Part shown: positions 1 to 9,303 of the stretch, in pieces | Layout: every line of letters begins with the position of its first letter | Position numbering within the stretch: position 1 is the first letter of the stretch | Assembly: GCA_964475755.1 (NCBI GenBank) | Contig: CAYYXR010000008.1 | Coordinates: 1-64,000, forward strand | Source: UBA11612 sp964475755 | GTDB lineage: Bacteria > Pseudomonadota > Alphaproteobacteria > Rhodospirillales > Rhodospirillaceae | Direction: 5' to 3' | Length of the DNA: 64,000 bases | The notes under the pieces: model-generated | Seen by the model: the letters and a program-made list of their open reading frames with translations, nothing else | Told to the model about the DNA's origin: nothing | Databases searched by the model: none | Position numbers and translations under genes: made by a program

Positions 1-2
1 CC

Positions 3-515
3 GCGCCCAGCGACGTCTGGCTGTTCAAACTACCAAATTATTTGAAACAAAAAATGGGATCCAACGCCCAGCGCCAGCCGTTTGTCCTGCCCGATGAAGT
101 GTTGGCAACAGCGGAGCCGCAACTCCAGCGCGAGGCCGAGGGCTTTCTGGGCTGGGCCAAGGAATACTTGGACAAACTTTCACACCAAGTCGCCCAAGCC
201 AAATAGGTTTTTGGAGAAGCGCGCACAGAAAACTTCGAGGAAATAAATCTCATCGCCCACGAGTTGCGCGGACAGGGCGGTACATTCGGCTATCCTCTTA
301 TTACCGTGTTTGGAAAATCACTTTATGAAGTGACCAAACCGCCATGCCGCGAGGATGATTCGGGCCTTGAGATTGTAAAGGCGCATATAGATACCATGCG
401 CGCCGTCTTGAGGGACAAAATCGAGGGCGACGGTGGCCAAACCGGTCAGGCGCTTTTCAAAGCCTTGAAGATGGCTATCAACAAGCATGCGCCGAAATCT
501 GCAGATCAAGCCTAG
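3..515 (+). pseudogene. HPt-domain-like protein, 5'-truncated by window edge and interrupted by an in-frame TAG
   Basis: One reading frame runs from the window edge to the TAG at 513-515 and contains a single internal stop, TAG at 204-206. The part before the stop ends in a charged helix (around EGFLGWAKEYLDKL). The part after it carries HELRGQGGTFGYPL at 258-299, which resembles the histidine phosphotransfer motif (H-x-L-K/R-G-x-x-x-x-x-G) of two-component phosphorelays. No ATG or GTG lies between the stop and this histidine. The only start-like codon, TTG at 264, falls just after the histidine and would remove it. The two halves therefore look like one protein broken by an amber codon. A real nonsense mutation, readthrough or a sequence error are all possible. 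The histidine kinase downstream could be a partner, which is inference. Confidence 0.55.
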
Positions 516-601
516 GAACATGGTACAGTGCGCACTCGAGCAGTACTCGGCGAAACACAGTTAGCATCTCTGCTTCTTGCCGCTTTACCCATTAAGGTTT
601 C

Positions 602-2362
602 TTGGCTGTGACAACTCCAGTCGCCCCGCGGCAGTCAGAAATATCGCACAGGCCCTCTCTACGGCGCTTGCGAACAATTACCGTCATTATGATCGCCGCA
701 TTTGTAGTCGTCATGTTCTTTGGAGCGGGGCTGCATCTGACATTGCAATACGACTCCTCAGTAGATTCCGCACTTCGAAATGCCCGGACAACTGCAAAAA
801 CCATCGGCTCCCAGGCTGAGCAAACATTCAACGAAACCTTTAGGGTTTTGGAAGGAATAGCCGACGTCTATATCCACGAACGCGAGCACGGCGAAGTGAA
901 CGCACGCCTCTTGCACGAACTTATGGCAAGTAAGCTGGCGCGCATACCTCAGGTCATGACGTTCGTCATCCGCGACGAAAATCAGCGGGGAGTCGCAGGC
1001 GCACGCACATTCCCATTGTCCAACTCGTTCGGGATACTTTCGGGCGTGTCGCGGGATTCCAGAACAGATATCGGCAATGGGCTTTTCGTCGGCGAATTAT
1101 ACAACAACACCGGTCAAGGGATCGCCGCCGGAAAGTGGCTCTTGCCGGTGGGTATGGATATCGTTGGCGCTGATGGGGTGCCGCTTGGAAATGTGTTCGG
1201 AGTTATCGACGTTTCCAAATTTGGAGACTTTTACGGTACGTTGGATGTTGGTGCCCGGGCACGCATCGCCATGTGGGATGAGGCCGGCACACTCATCGCG
1301 GCAAACAACAACATATCGGGCAACATCGGCAGCAAAAGCCAGATTGCAGCCCAACGGTCCGCACAGCTCGCCCAAGCGCCTGACAAAACGATGGAAATTG
1401 TGGAGCCCTGGACAGCCGGGGAGATTGCCGTTCAGTGTCACTTGGCGAACGCGCCTTTGTTCATTTCAGTTGTTCTGGACGCGGAAGATTTTCTTACGAG
1501 CTGGGAAAATCTGAGAAACGTCGTCGTCATCGCGGTTCCCGGGGTTGTTTTGGCCATGATCGCCTTCGCATTCATTATTTTCGATCAGCTTCGCCACGCG
1601 GAAGAAAATGAAAACGATTTACGCAAGGCGAAAGCCGCCGCCGAAGAGGCGAATGACGCCAAAAGCCGGTTTTTAGCTCATATGAGCCATGAGTTCCGCA
1701 CACCCTTAAATGCGATTATGGGCTTTTCGGAAATTATAAAGAACAAGGTTTTGGGCGAGGATGTTTCACCCGCCTACATATCCTACGCTGATCACATTCA
1801 CCGTTCGGGGGAACATCTGCTGAACATCGTCAATGATATTTTAGATATGGCGAAGGTAGAATCGGGCGCGCAGCCACTGCAAAAGCAAACCGTGGACATG
1901 CGCAAAGCCGTTGAAGGCGCGGTCGCTTTTATCGACGGTGTAGCGAAACGCAAAAACATCAGAATACAAATCGGCGACATGACGGGGTTGCCGGGCGTTT
2001 TAGGAGATGAGCGTTTCATCCGCCAAGTTCTGATCAACTTACTCTCAAACGCCGTTAAGTTTTCGCCGGCCAACGGTAAAATCGAAGTCACAGCATCCTA
2101 TGCTCAAGGAGACTCCTTGAATGTTTCGGTGGCGGACAACGGCCCCGGCATTGAACCCGCTATTTTGCGCCGCCTGGGCGAGCCGTTCTTGCAAGGCAAC
2201 CCAGCGATTTCTCAATCGGGCCAAGGCACGGGGTTGGGACTGTCGATCTGCAAACGATATATGGATCTGCTGGGCGGAAAACTGGTGATCGATAGTACGC
2301 TTGACCGCGGAACAATCGCGACGCTTCGATTTACCAACACGTCGCTATCAGACACGCGGTGA
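602..2362 (+). CDS. Membrane-bound sensor histidine kinase (orphan, no receiver domain)
   Basis: The 586-residue protein has a transmembrane helix near residues 28-50, a periplasmic sensing region to about 295, a second helix near 300-325, and a short coiled coil leading into the kinase core. The HisKA motif SHEFRTPLNA puts the phospho-accepting His at residue 363. The ATPase domain follows with an N box (NLLSNAVKFSP), G1 (DNGPGI) and G2 (GQGTGLGLSI). It ends without a receiver or HPt domain, and no response regulator gene is nearby. The start is uncertain: TTG at 602 has an AAGG 5 nt upstream, and GTG at 608 is the alternative. The sensed signal cannot be told. The broken HPt-like gene just upstream, on the same strand, may once have belonged to the same phosphorelay. 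Confidence 0.85.
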   Translation: MAVTTPVAPRQSEISHRPSLRRLRTITVIMIAAFVVVMFFGAGLHLTLQYDSSVDSALRNARTTAKTIGSQAEQTFNETFRVLEGIADVYIHEREHGEVNARLLHELMASKLARIPQVMTFVIRDENQRGVAGARTFPLSNSFGILSGVSRDSRTDIGNGLFVGELYNNTGQGIAAGKWLLPVGMDIVGADGVPLGNVFGVIDVSKFGDFYGTLDVGARARIAMWDEAGTLIAANNNISGNIGSKSQIAAQRSAQLAQAPDKTMEIVEPWTAGEIAVQCHLANAPLFISVVLDAEDFLTSWENLRNVVVIAVPGVVLAMIAFAFIIFDQLRHAEENENDLRKAKAAAEEANDAKSRFLAHMSHEFRTPLNAIMGFSEIIKNKVLGEDVSPAYISYADHIHRSGEHLLNIVNDILDMAKVESGAQPLQKQTVDMRKAVEGAVAFIDGVAKRKNIRIQIGDMTGLPGVLGDERFIRQVLINLLSNAVKFSPANGKIEVTASYAQGDSLNVSVADNGPGIEPAILRRLGEPFLQGNPAISQSGQGTGLGLSICKRYMDLLGGKLVIDSTLDRGTIATLRFTNTSLSDTR

Positions 2363-2401
2363 AGATTTGTTGCGGACGACCACCCGCCTAAATCGATGCT
2401 T

Positions 2402-3193
2402 TTAGGCCTCCAAACCCCACGGAACGACCATGAACTCGCCGTTTTGCTCGGCGATTGTTGCTGTCACGCCATAATAACGAGAGAGCGTTTGCTCAGTCAG
2501 TACCTCGCGCGGCGTACCGTCGGCCACAATACGGCCTTCCGACATTAAAATCAGTCTATCGCAGTAGCGCGCAGCCAACGTGAGGTCATGCATAACCACA
2601 ACGACTGTGCGCTGCTGGTGCGCAAGTCGGCGCAGAATCTCAAGGACCTGCAGCCTGTGCGCAGGGTCAAGGCCCGAGACCGGCTCGTCCGCCAATAAAA
2701 TTGAGGGGGTGCCCGCGAGGAGCCGCGCAATCAGAACGCGTGTCAGCTCGCCTCCCGAGAGGTTTGTAACGGATCTCTCGGCGAGGTGTAGAACGTCGGT
2801 ATCGGTCAGGGCCTGCTCAATGATCGACGCATCCGCCGCACTCGGCGCGTCCCACGGGCCGAGGTGCGGAAGACGGCCAAGGGCCACCAGCCTGGCAACA
2901 GTAAGCGGCCACAACACGGAGCGGTCTTGCGCCAAATAACCAAGCGCCTTCGCTCGCTCGGCGCGGAGCCATTCGCTGATCGGTTTGTTTTCCATGAAAA
3001 CATTCCCGCCGGATACAGAAGTAAGTCCGGCGGCAGCGCGCAGCAGTGTGGTTTTTCCCGCGCCATTGGCGCCAATCAAACCCACAAGCGGCCCGGGCGA
3101 TAACATCAGCGATACATCCGAGACCACTGCGGCACCATCGTAGCGCACGGACGCGTTTTTGATTTCCAGCTTTGTGGGCGGTGATTCGCTCAT
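2402..3193 (-). CDS. btuD: Cobalamin ABC transporter, ATP-binding protein
   Basis: This 263-residue ATPase of the FecE/BtuD family has Walker A GANGAGKTT (residues 41-49), signature LSGGE, Walker B ILLADEP with SGLDP, and the switch histidine in VMHDL. It would power import of a corrinoid through the BtuC permease at the inner membrane. It is the last gene of btuB-btuF-btuC-btuD and overlaps btuC by four bases (ATGA). The substrate is inferred from the cobalamin riboswitch at the head of the operon, since the ATPase alone could equally serve siderophores or haem. It ends 39 bases from the convergent histidine kinase gene, with no clear terminator between them. Confidence 0.88.
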   Translation of the reverse strand: MSESPPTKLEIKNASVRYDGAAVVSDVSLMLSPGPLVGLIGANGAGKTTLLRAAAGLTSVSGGNVFMENKPISEWLRAERAKALGYLAQDRSVLWPLTVARLVALGRLPHLGPWDAPSAADASIIEQALTDTDVLHLAERSVTNLSGGELTRVLIARLLAGTPSILLADEPVSGLDPAHRLQVLEILRRLAHQQRTVVVVMHDLTLAARYCDRLILMSEGRIVADGTPREVLTEQTLSRYYGVTATIAEQNGEFMVVPWGLEA

Positions 3194-4233
3194 GGCCGCG
3201 TCCGCCGCAGAACCAGAAGTAGATGAAGGAAAAAGGGCGCACCAATGAGGGCGGTGACGACGCCGACCTTGAGCTCAAGAGCAGTAGAGATGGCACGCAC
3301 GCCAATGTCCGCGCCCAGCATAAGGGCCGCGCCGCCAAGCATACTCGGAATGAGCAATCGGCCCGGCTGATATCCGACTAAAGGGCGAAGCACATGAGGC
3401 ACGACCAAGCCGACAAAGCTGATCACACCCGTGACAGCGACGGCGGCGCCAACACAAAAGGCGGTGCCGAGGATGGCGCGCAGCTTCACCGCGATCATGT
3501 TGAAGCCCATGGTCGCCGCTGTATCTTCACCCAGCGTCAAGGCTTCCAAAGCGCGCCGGGTTGACAACAAAAAAAGCCAGCCGGCGATCATAAGCGGCGT
3601 CGCCATATAGACGTGGTCGAGGGTGCGGTCGGCGAACGAGCCAAGAATCCAAAAAACGATCTCAAGCGCGGCGTAAGGACTTGGTGCAATATTCAGAGCG
3701 AGCGATGTGAGAGCGGCGGTAAGGCTGTTGATGGCAACGCCTGCGAGAATCAGCGTCAAGGTATCCTGCGAGCGGCCGCCTAGAATCAACAATACCGCAG
3801 TGGCCAGCAGCGTACCCGCCATGCCTCCGAACGGAAGAAAATAGGACATGCCGCCGACGCCAAAATAAAACACCGCCACAGCGCCGAGCGCGGCGGAACT
3901 TGAGGCACCGAGCAGCGCGGGCTCTGCCAGTGGATTGCGCAGCAAACCCTGCAGCACAGCGCCGGACAGACCGAGTGACGCACCAACCAACAAAGCCAAA
4001 AGCGTACGTGGGAGCCGAACTTGACTAAAAATGAGCCGCGCGGTTTCCGGGTCTTCGCGCCATAAATTTAGAAGATCGCCTAATCCGCCGGTCGAAGCGC
4101 CCCGTCCGATCAATAGGGAGGTAACGGTAAGGGCGGCGAGAAGAAAAAGCAGCGCAAGGACCAGCACTGATGGTTTGACCTCGCGATTGGTCTTATGTGG
4201 CCCGCTCAACACACTATCGTTCATGGCATACAT
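3190..4233 (-). CDS. btuC: Cobalamin ABC transporter, FecCD-type permease
   Basis: This 347-residue, very hydrophobic protein is of the FecCD/BtuC family, which normally has ten transmembrane helices per subunit. Family landmarks are RLPRTLLALLVGASLGLSGA near residues 75-94, GLLRNPLAEP just after it, and the late FVGLVVPHVLR segment. It forms the inner-membrane channel for the vitamin delivered by BtuF. Its start overlaps the stop of btuF (TGATG), so the two are translationally coupled. An internal Met at residue 4 is an alternative start. The cobalamin substrate follows from the riboswitch-led operon rather than from the permease sequence. Confidence 0.88.
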   Translation of the reverse strand: MYAMNDSVLSGPHKTNREVKPSVLVLALLFLLAALTVTSLLIGRGASTGGLGDLLNLWREDPETARLIFSQVRLPRTLLALLVGASLGLSGAVLQGLLRNPLAEPALLGASSSAALGAVAVFYFGVGGMSYFLPFGGMAGTLLATAVLLILGGRSQDTLTLILAGVAINSLTAALTSLALNIAPSPYAALEIVFWILGSFADRTLDHVYMATPLMIAGWLFLLSTRRALEALTLGEDTAATMGFNMIAVKLRAILGTAFCVGAAVAVTGVISFVGLVVPHVLRPLVGYQPGRLLIPSMLGGAALMLGADIGVRAISTALELKVGVVTALIGAPFFLHLLLVLRRTRP

Positions 4234-5072
4234 CAGGGCACGCCGCTTTCAACGAGAGCGTTCGCCATGGCTTCGGCAGCCGCAGCGATGAGCGGCGTGC
4301 CGCACGTGAAGAGCTGTCCAGGCACCGACAAGGGCGGCCTGTCGTCGAACATAATTTTTAACGCCGGGTGCCGCATGGCTTCGCTCGCAATGGACGGCGC
4401 ATCAGGGCGATACACAAGACGCACAATAATATCGGGTTGAACCGTCAAAACACTTTCAAGCGGCACCTGACCGTAGGCGCCGATACCGAGTTCCGGTGCT
4501 TTATTGTCGAGACCCGCGAGGGTCATCACCTCGTCGGCCAAACCCGGGCGGCCGACCGTGAACCCGTTGGCATCGTAAACAATAGCGGAGCGCGATGGAC
4601 GGCCCGCCATCATTTGCGAAACGGCGCCGAGCCGCCTATCCATGTCCTCCAACAAAGCCGCCGCACGTTCGGGGACACCAAGAACGCTGCCCACTTCGGC
4701 AAACGTCTCGTGAATACCCGCGATGGTGTCCGGGCTCCCCACTTCCACCACGTTGTATCCAAGACGTTTTAGCATGGCCTTGGCAAAACTTGTGGTGTAG
4801 CGCCCAGCGAGAACGAGGTCCGGTTGCGCAGCAATCACCTCCTCCGCCAAGCCATGATTGACCGCAATACCATCAGTCATATGCGCAAGCGGAGACTCGG
4901 CCGGGTCCGCACCGAGAAAACTAACAGATGCAATCCGTTCGGGACCCACCAACAGCAATGCCATCTGGTCGGCACACAAATTCATGGACACAACGCGCTG
5001 CGGCCCGTCCGCAACCGCAGGAACAGCTGCGGTCAGCAGAAAACAAAATGCGCCTCGTGCCCATGCTCGCAT
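4233..5072 (-). CDS. btuF: Periplasmic cobalamin-binding protein
   Basis: This 279-residue class III solute-binding protein has a Sec signal peptide (hydrophobic core FCFLLTAAVPAVA, cleavage near residue 21). The mature start QRVVSMNLCADQMALLL is typical of BtuF/FepB-like proteins with two lobes joined by a rigid helix. It would bind cobalamin released by BtuB and hand it to BtuCD. The gene begins 10 bases after btuB and overlaps btuC. No strong ribosome site is visible, so translation may be coupled to btuB. Ligand identity is inferred from the operon's riboswitch. Confidence 0.85.
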   Translation of the reverse strand: MRAWARGAFCFLLTAAVPAVADGPQRVVSMNLCADQMALLLVGPERIASVSFLGADPAESPLAHMTDGIAVNHGLAEEVIAAQPDLVLAGRYTTSFAKAMLKRLGYNVVEVGSPDTIAGIHETFAEVGSVLGVPERAAALLEDMDRRLGAVSQMMAGRPSRSAIVYDANGFTVGRPGLADEVMTLAGLDNKAPELGIGAYGQVPLESVLTVQPDIIVRLVYRPDAPSIASEAMRHPALKIMFDDRPPLSVPGQLFTCGTPLIAAAAEAMANALVESGVP

Positions 5073-5081
5073 TGTGCCCGC

Positions 5082-7037
5082 CTATCCTCCAAATTTTATG
5101 CGCAGACCCGCGTAAGCGCCGATCCCCATGGAGTTATACGAATATATCTCCTGGTACGTTTCATCGAACAGGTTCTCGATGCGCCCGAATGCCTCGATCC
5201 TATCTGTCACGTCATAGGATGCATGAACCGTCGCCAACACATAGTCATCCAATGTCGAAACGCCTGACGGTATGGCGGGCGTGAACACCACATCGGTGCT
5301 CTTGCCGTTATAATCGAGACTTAGCCCGATGTCCGCCCGGCCATCCAAAAACGTGTAGAACCCCGATAAACTGGCGACGTGTTTTGGGCGCCGGACCTCT
5401 TGCACACCCGCGTCGTCCTTCGCCGACGTATATGTATAGCTTCCAGAGGCCCTCAAATTGTCGGTGGGCGCAAACTTCAACGAAAGTTCCACGCCCTCAC
5501 GCGTGCTCTTGCCCGCCTGGTTGCGCACCGTAAACGGAAAGACGCTGAAGTCGGTAAAGATCTCGTCGGTCAGATCCGCAGAAAAATAGGTTGCAGAAAT
5601 AGAAGCCCGGTTGCTGGCGAATACATAGTCCGCGCTAATGTCCCAGCCTTCCGACTTCTCCGGCTGAAGATTTGGATTTCCAACAAAGCTGGTCGGATCG
5701 AATCCGAAAAGCTCAAAGAATCCCGGCTTGGCGACACCCGTACCGTAGCTGGCCCGCAATTTGAGGCCCGTCTCTGGGACTTGCCATGCAACGGAAGCCC
5801 GGTAGGTGGTTTCGTTCTTGAAAAGATCGTTGTCGTCGTAACGCAGTGCCCCCGACAAATACACCTGATCATCTATGCCCAACCGGTACTCGGCAACGTA
5901 GCCTACATCTTGCGTGGATTTTCTCTGGTTTTGCGGGCCGGGAAAGCCGCTCTTGTTCTCAAACGTCTCGTCCTTGAACTGAACTAACCCGGTTAGGGTA
6001 TGGGACAGCGCACTATCCTCAGGCGCAATTTCAAGATTGCTTTGATACGTCAGATCGATTTTCTGGCCGTATGACCCGAATGAAAACGCACCACCGGCGT
6101 AGTTGTTGCCGGTGAAATCAGTCAAAGCCGCCGAGACAATGTGCTCCCACGCATCGTCGAGCACTTTGAGGCGGCTTGTTGCTTTCCCGTAGAACGCCTT
6201 TGATTTTCGCGTGTCGTCGGAATCAATGACCAGCCCTTGAGTAGGGGAGCCGAATCCAAAATCCTGGGTGTCATTTTCGACAAATGCCTCGACGTACCGC
6301 AGGGCCATAGATACATCGAAAGAGCGGCCAATGTCCGCGCGACCGCTGGCGTTGAGTGTCAGATTGTGATGGCCGTCTTTTTCGCTGCCGCCAATCGCTT
6401 GGGAAAAACCCGCCGTGTCCAAATAGACCGCCGAGGCCGCAAGTCCATAGCTGTCTCCGCCGCCGCTTGCGGACACTGATGTTTTGTACGTGCCGAAAGA
6501 GCCGCCTTCTACCGCCGCACTGTAAACGGGCGCGCCCTGCCCTTGCGTCGTGATGACGTTGATCACGCCGCCAATGGCCTGCGCCCCATACAATGCGCTT
6601 TGCGGTCCGCGCAGCACCTCGATGCGTGCGATATCGTCAGTGAGCAGATTGGCGAAATCGAACTCGCCGACCGTGAACGGATCTCCCGCTTCGATGCCGT
6701 TAATCAGCACCAGAGTATGGTTGGCCTCGGCGCCGCGCAGACGCACTTGGGTTTGCGCGCCCATTTGCCCGGACCGGTTTACCGATACCCCGGGAACTTC
6801 CCGTAACAGGTTCGACACTTCGAAATGCGGCCGCTCGGCAATATCCTCGGCCGTAAACACATCGATTGCACTGCCGACAGATTTTAAAGGTTGATCGGTG
6901 CGACTTGCCGTGACGATGATTTCTTCTAGATCAAGAACGGCTGCGTCGTCCGCCGCAAGAGCGGTGCTCAATGAAACGAACGATACAAACGATAAAAGCG
7001 CGGAACGCTTAAGAGCTACTGATACTCTTATGGACAT
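5082..7037 (-). CDS. btuB: TonB-dependent outer-membrane cobalamin receptor
   Basis: The mature protein begins with a TonB-box-like segment (LEEIIVTASR), followed by the plug domain (LREVPGVSVNRSG, VLRGPQSALYGAQAIGGVINV) and a beta-barrel ending in the aromatic-rich C-terminus AYAGLRIKFGG. The signal peptide is MSIRVSVALKRSALL through ALA. I start it at the ATG at 7037 because AAGGAG lies six bases before it. A TTG 15 bases further upstream is the other in-frame choice. It is the first gene after the B12 riboswitch and is expected to be shut off when adenosylcobalamin is plentiful. Length of about 650 residues is normal for the family. Confidence 0.92.
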   Translation of the reverse strand: MSIRVSVALKRSALLSFVSFVSLSTALAADDAAVLDLEEIIVTASRTDQPLKSVGSAIDVFTAEDIAERPHFEVSNLLREVPGVSVNRSGQMGAQTQVRLRGAEANHTLVLINGIEAGDPFTVGEFDFANLLTDDIARIEVLRGPQSALYGAQAIGGVINVITTQGQGAPVYSAAVEGGSFGTYKTSVSASGGGDSYGLAASAVYLDTAGFSQAIGGSEKDGHHNLTLNASGRADIGRSFDVSMALRYVEAFVENDTQDFGFGSPTQGLVIDSDDTRKSKAFYGKATSRLKVLDDAWEHIVSAALTDFTGNNYAGGAFSFGSYGQKIDLTYQSNLEIAPEDSALSHTLTGLVQFKDETFENKSGFPGPQNQRKSTQDVGYVAEYRLGIDDQVYLSGALRYDDNDLFKNETTYRASVAWQVPETGLKLRASYGTGVAKPGFFELFGFDPTSFVGNPNLQPEKSEGWDISADYVFASNRASISATYFSADLTDEIFTDFSVFPFTVRNQAGKSTREGVELSLKFAPTDNLRASGSYTYTSAKDDAGVQEVRRPKHVASLSGFYTFLDGRADIGLSLDYNGKSTDVVFTPAIPSGVSTLDDYVLATVHASYDVTDRIEAFGRIENLFDETYQEIYSYNSMGIGAYAGLRIKFGG

Positions 7038-7212
7038 ATCCATCTCCTTCAATGCGCCTGCGTCCGCGATGGGACCGAGGCGCGGCTTGAGTCAATTGAC
7101 GGATGGACATGTGAAAGATAGAGAGCGCTCAATCCGTCGCGGTTTGCGAAACGCGCGTCACCGCGATCAGATTGGCCGTACCATTGGCTCACCCCGTCCA
7201 ACGGTTAGGTGA

Positions 7213-7397
7213 CGCTCGCGACGGCAGGTCTCCTGACTTGCGGGTCGTTGCGGCCGGTCCGCCTTCCCAGGTCCATTGCAGGATCCCAGTGGCTTAGATG
7301 GACAGGCAGCTCGCCGCTTACAGTTGCGGGGGCAGCTCCGGAGATTAACCGGATTCCCTATTGGCCTTGGCGACCACAAGATCGCCTCGGCACCATC
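7213..7397 (-). promoter_or_regulatory. Cobalamin riboswitch upstream of btuB
   Basis: Read on the minus strand, this leader shows the conserved cobalamin riboswitch elements in order: GGGAATCCGGT, then AGCTGCCCCCGCAACTGTA, then GCCACTGG, GGGAAGGC, and the B12 box AGTCAGGAGACCTGCC at 7238-7223. This order is diagnostic of the RNA family that binds adenosyl- or other cobalamins and lowers expression of downstream uptake genes. It ends about 175 bases before the btuB start. The outer edges are approximate because the P1 stem was paired by eye. Confidence 0.95.
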
Positions 7398-7441
7398 GCT
7401 ATGGAATTTGGTAGTCCCGCGCGCGGAGCATGTCAATGCCG

Positions 7442-8158
7442 CTACATGCTTTCGGGCTTCTTGAAAATCATCAGATGTTGCCAGGGCAGGCTCATGCTAT
7501 CGGTGCTGACCCATTCAAAACCGACGGCGTCCATTTCCAGGCGCGCTTGCGCCTCGGTCATTTTGTGAAGCTCTTTGATCGGTACCGTCGGATCTTCAGC
7601 GCGATATTCAACCAGCGCCAAGCGCCCACCCGGTTTGAGAGCCTTGAGCATGGCCAGTCCCATTTCCCGGGGCATTGAAAACTCGTGATAGACATCAACC
7701 AGCAGCATGAGATCGATAGTGCTCTCTTTCAACTTTGGGCTAGCGGTGCTTCCATGGACAGGGATGACATTGTCGCCCTCGCCCGTCGCGATCTTGTCTT
7801 TGATAAGGGCAAGCATCTCTTCCTGAACATCGACCGCAAAGACGTAGCCCTTAGGTGCAAGCTTCGCCATGCGAAATGAGAAGTAACCCGACCCGGCACC
7901 GATGTCGGCGATATAATCCGTCGATTTGATATTCAACAGGTTTACAAGAATGTCGGTGCGTTCCTGCTGTTCACGATTGGGACGCTCGAGCCAAGGCGCG
8001 CCCTGATAGCTCATGACTTGAGCAATCTCCCGGCCCATATACGCCTTGCCGATCCCGTCGAAGGATTTTGGAACAAACTCGTATCCGTCCTGGGCGATGA
8101 CCACGGTCGCAGTCATCACGCAAATCGCCGCAAGCACACCTTTCAGGGCAGATCGCAT
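7442..8158 (-). CDS. Class I SAM-dependent methyltransferase with signal peptide
   Basis: The 238-residue protein has a Sec-type signal (MRSALKGVLAAICVMTATVVIAQ) followed by a Rossmann methyltransferase domain. Motif I is DIGAGSGYFSFRMAKL, with an acidic residue ending the next strand (FAVDVQEEM), and motif post-II is LMLLVDVYHEF. Substrate is unknown. I chose the ATG at 8158 over GTG at 8170 because GGAGG sits five bases before the ATG. The signal peptide is odd, since S-adenosylmethionine is not expected in the periplasm. Related proteins with a similar leader exist, so the leader may act as a membrane anchor. The gene lies upstream of the btu riboswitch on the same strand but is probably a separate transcript. 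Confidence 0.75.
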   Translation of the reverse strand: MRSALKGVLAAICVMTATVVIAQDGYEFVPKSFDGIGKAYMGREIAQVMSYQGAPWLERPNREQQERTDILVNLLNIKSTDYIADIGAGSGYFSFRMAKLAPKGYVFAVDVQEEMLALIKDKIATGEGDNVIPVHGSTASPKLKESTIDLMLLVDVYHEFSMPREMGLAMLKALKPGGRLALVEYRAEDPTVPIKELHKMTEAQARLEMDAVGFEWVSTDSMSLPWQHLMIFKKPESM

Positions 8159-8303
8159 AAAAGCCTCCACGGATACTCGCCATTTCTCCTGGGCGACAGA
8201 GCCATACTACTCAGCCATTCGGGCAGAACTAAGGAAAAGCGTCAATCCTTGGGTGGCGCGCGGGCATTCCCACCTTATATTTAAGAAATGGGGAGCGGCA
8301 CCG

Positions 8304-9200
8304 ATGCATGACGATCTAAGTGATTGGCATAAATCCCACAAATTCTTGGCGGACAGCCACGGCAAAAACATGCGCCGAACCCAGGCTGTCCTCGTCCTTA
8401 CCCTTGTTACAATGGCGGCGGAAATCGTTGCAGGTACGGTATTCGGTTCCATGGCGCTTCTCGCAGACGGCTGGCACATGGGAAGCCATGCGGCCGCTAT
8501 GGGTATCGCGGTTTTCGCCTACGCTTATGCACGCCGGCATGCCGAAAGCGGGGTGTATTCCTTCGGGACCGGCAAAGTGGGCGATCTTGCCGGATTCGCC
8601 AGTGCGCTTTTCCTGGCCGTGGTTGCCGGCCTGATGGTTGTGGAGTCCGTCGAACGATTGGTTAGCCCCGTATCCATCGCTTTCGACGAAGCGCTGATCG
8701 TCGCCGTGCTGGGCTTAGCCGTCAATTTGGCAAGTGCGTGGCTTTTGAAAGATGGACACCATCATCACGAAGAGGGACACGACCACGATCATAATTTGCG
8801 CGCGGCATATATCCATGTGCTGACGGACGCGCTGACATCGGTTCTCGCGATTGCCGCGCTGCTAGCCGGAAGCCTATGGGGCGTTGCATGGCTTGACCCG
8901 GTGATGGGCATTGTCGGCGCGATCATTATTGTTCGCTGGGCATGGGGTCTCGCTAAATCCACTAGCCGCGTGCTTCTGGATGCTGAGCCTTCCACGGCGG
9001 ACGCGGTTCGAAACGCGATTGAAGGCGATGCAGACAACCGTGTTTCCGATTTACATGTTTGGCGGGTTGGACCCGGGCAACTCGCGGCCATGGTCACCGT
9101 GGTGACACACACGCCGCGCCCGCCCGCGCACTATAAAGGTCTTCTGTCAGACATCACGGCCCCCAGTCATGTAACCATCGAGGTCGAGGCGCGAAGTTAA
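8304..9200 (+). CDS. dmeF: Cation diffusion facilitator, DmeF-like Co/Ni exporter
   Basis: This 298-residue CDF protein has six predicted helices. The metal site is formed by LLADGWHMGSH in helix 2 and HVLTDAL in helix 5, and a histidine-rich loop (DGHHHHEEGHDHDH) lies between helices 4 and 5. The combination of DGWHMxxH and a His-rich loop is typical of the DmeF branch, which exports cobalt and nickel in exchange for protons. The start ATG at 8304 has GGGAG eight bases upstream. A longer in-frame extension reaches back to 8046 but would overlap the divergent methyltransferase gene. Its location beside a cobalamin uptake locus fits cobalt handling. No metal regulator gene is visible next to it. 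Confidence 0.82.
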   Translation: MHDDLSDWHKSHKFLADSHGKNMRRTQAVLVLTLVTMAAEIVAGTVFGSMALLADGWHMGSHAAAMGIAVFAYAYARRHAESGVYSFGTGKVGDLAGFASALFLAVVAGLMVVESVERLVSPVSIAFDEALIVAVLGLAVNLASAWLLKDGHHHHEEGHDHDHNLRAAYIHVLTDALTSVLAIAALLAGSLWGVAWLDPVMGIVGAIIIVRWAWGLAKSTSRVLLDAEPSTADAVRNAIEGDADNRVSDLHVWRVGPGQLAAMVTVVTHTPRPPAHYKGLLSDITAPSHVTIEVEARS

Positions 9201-9303
9201 GTCTTTGGCGGCGCAGTGAATAATCCGCTGCTCAAGTCAAACTTGACCGCCCCGCTTGAAAGCGCAACCCTTCGCCTTCGAATTTGGCAACGGGGAGGGC
9301 GCC

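Noticed and set aside
5379..5987. 202-codon plus-strand frame inside btuB
   Set aside because: Antisense to a clear TonB-dependent receptor barrel; no start signal.
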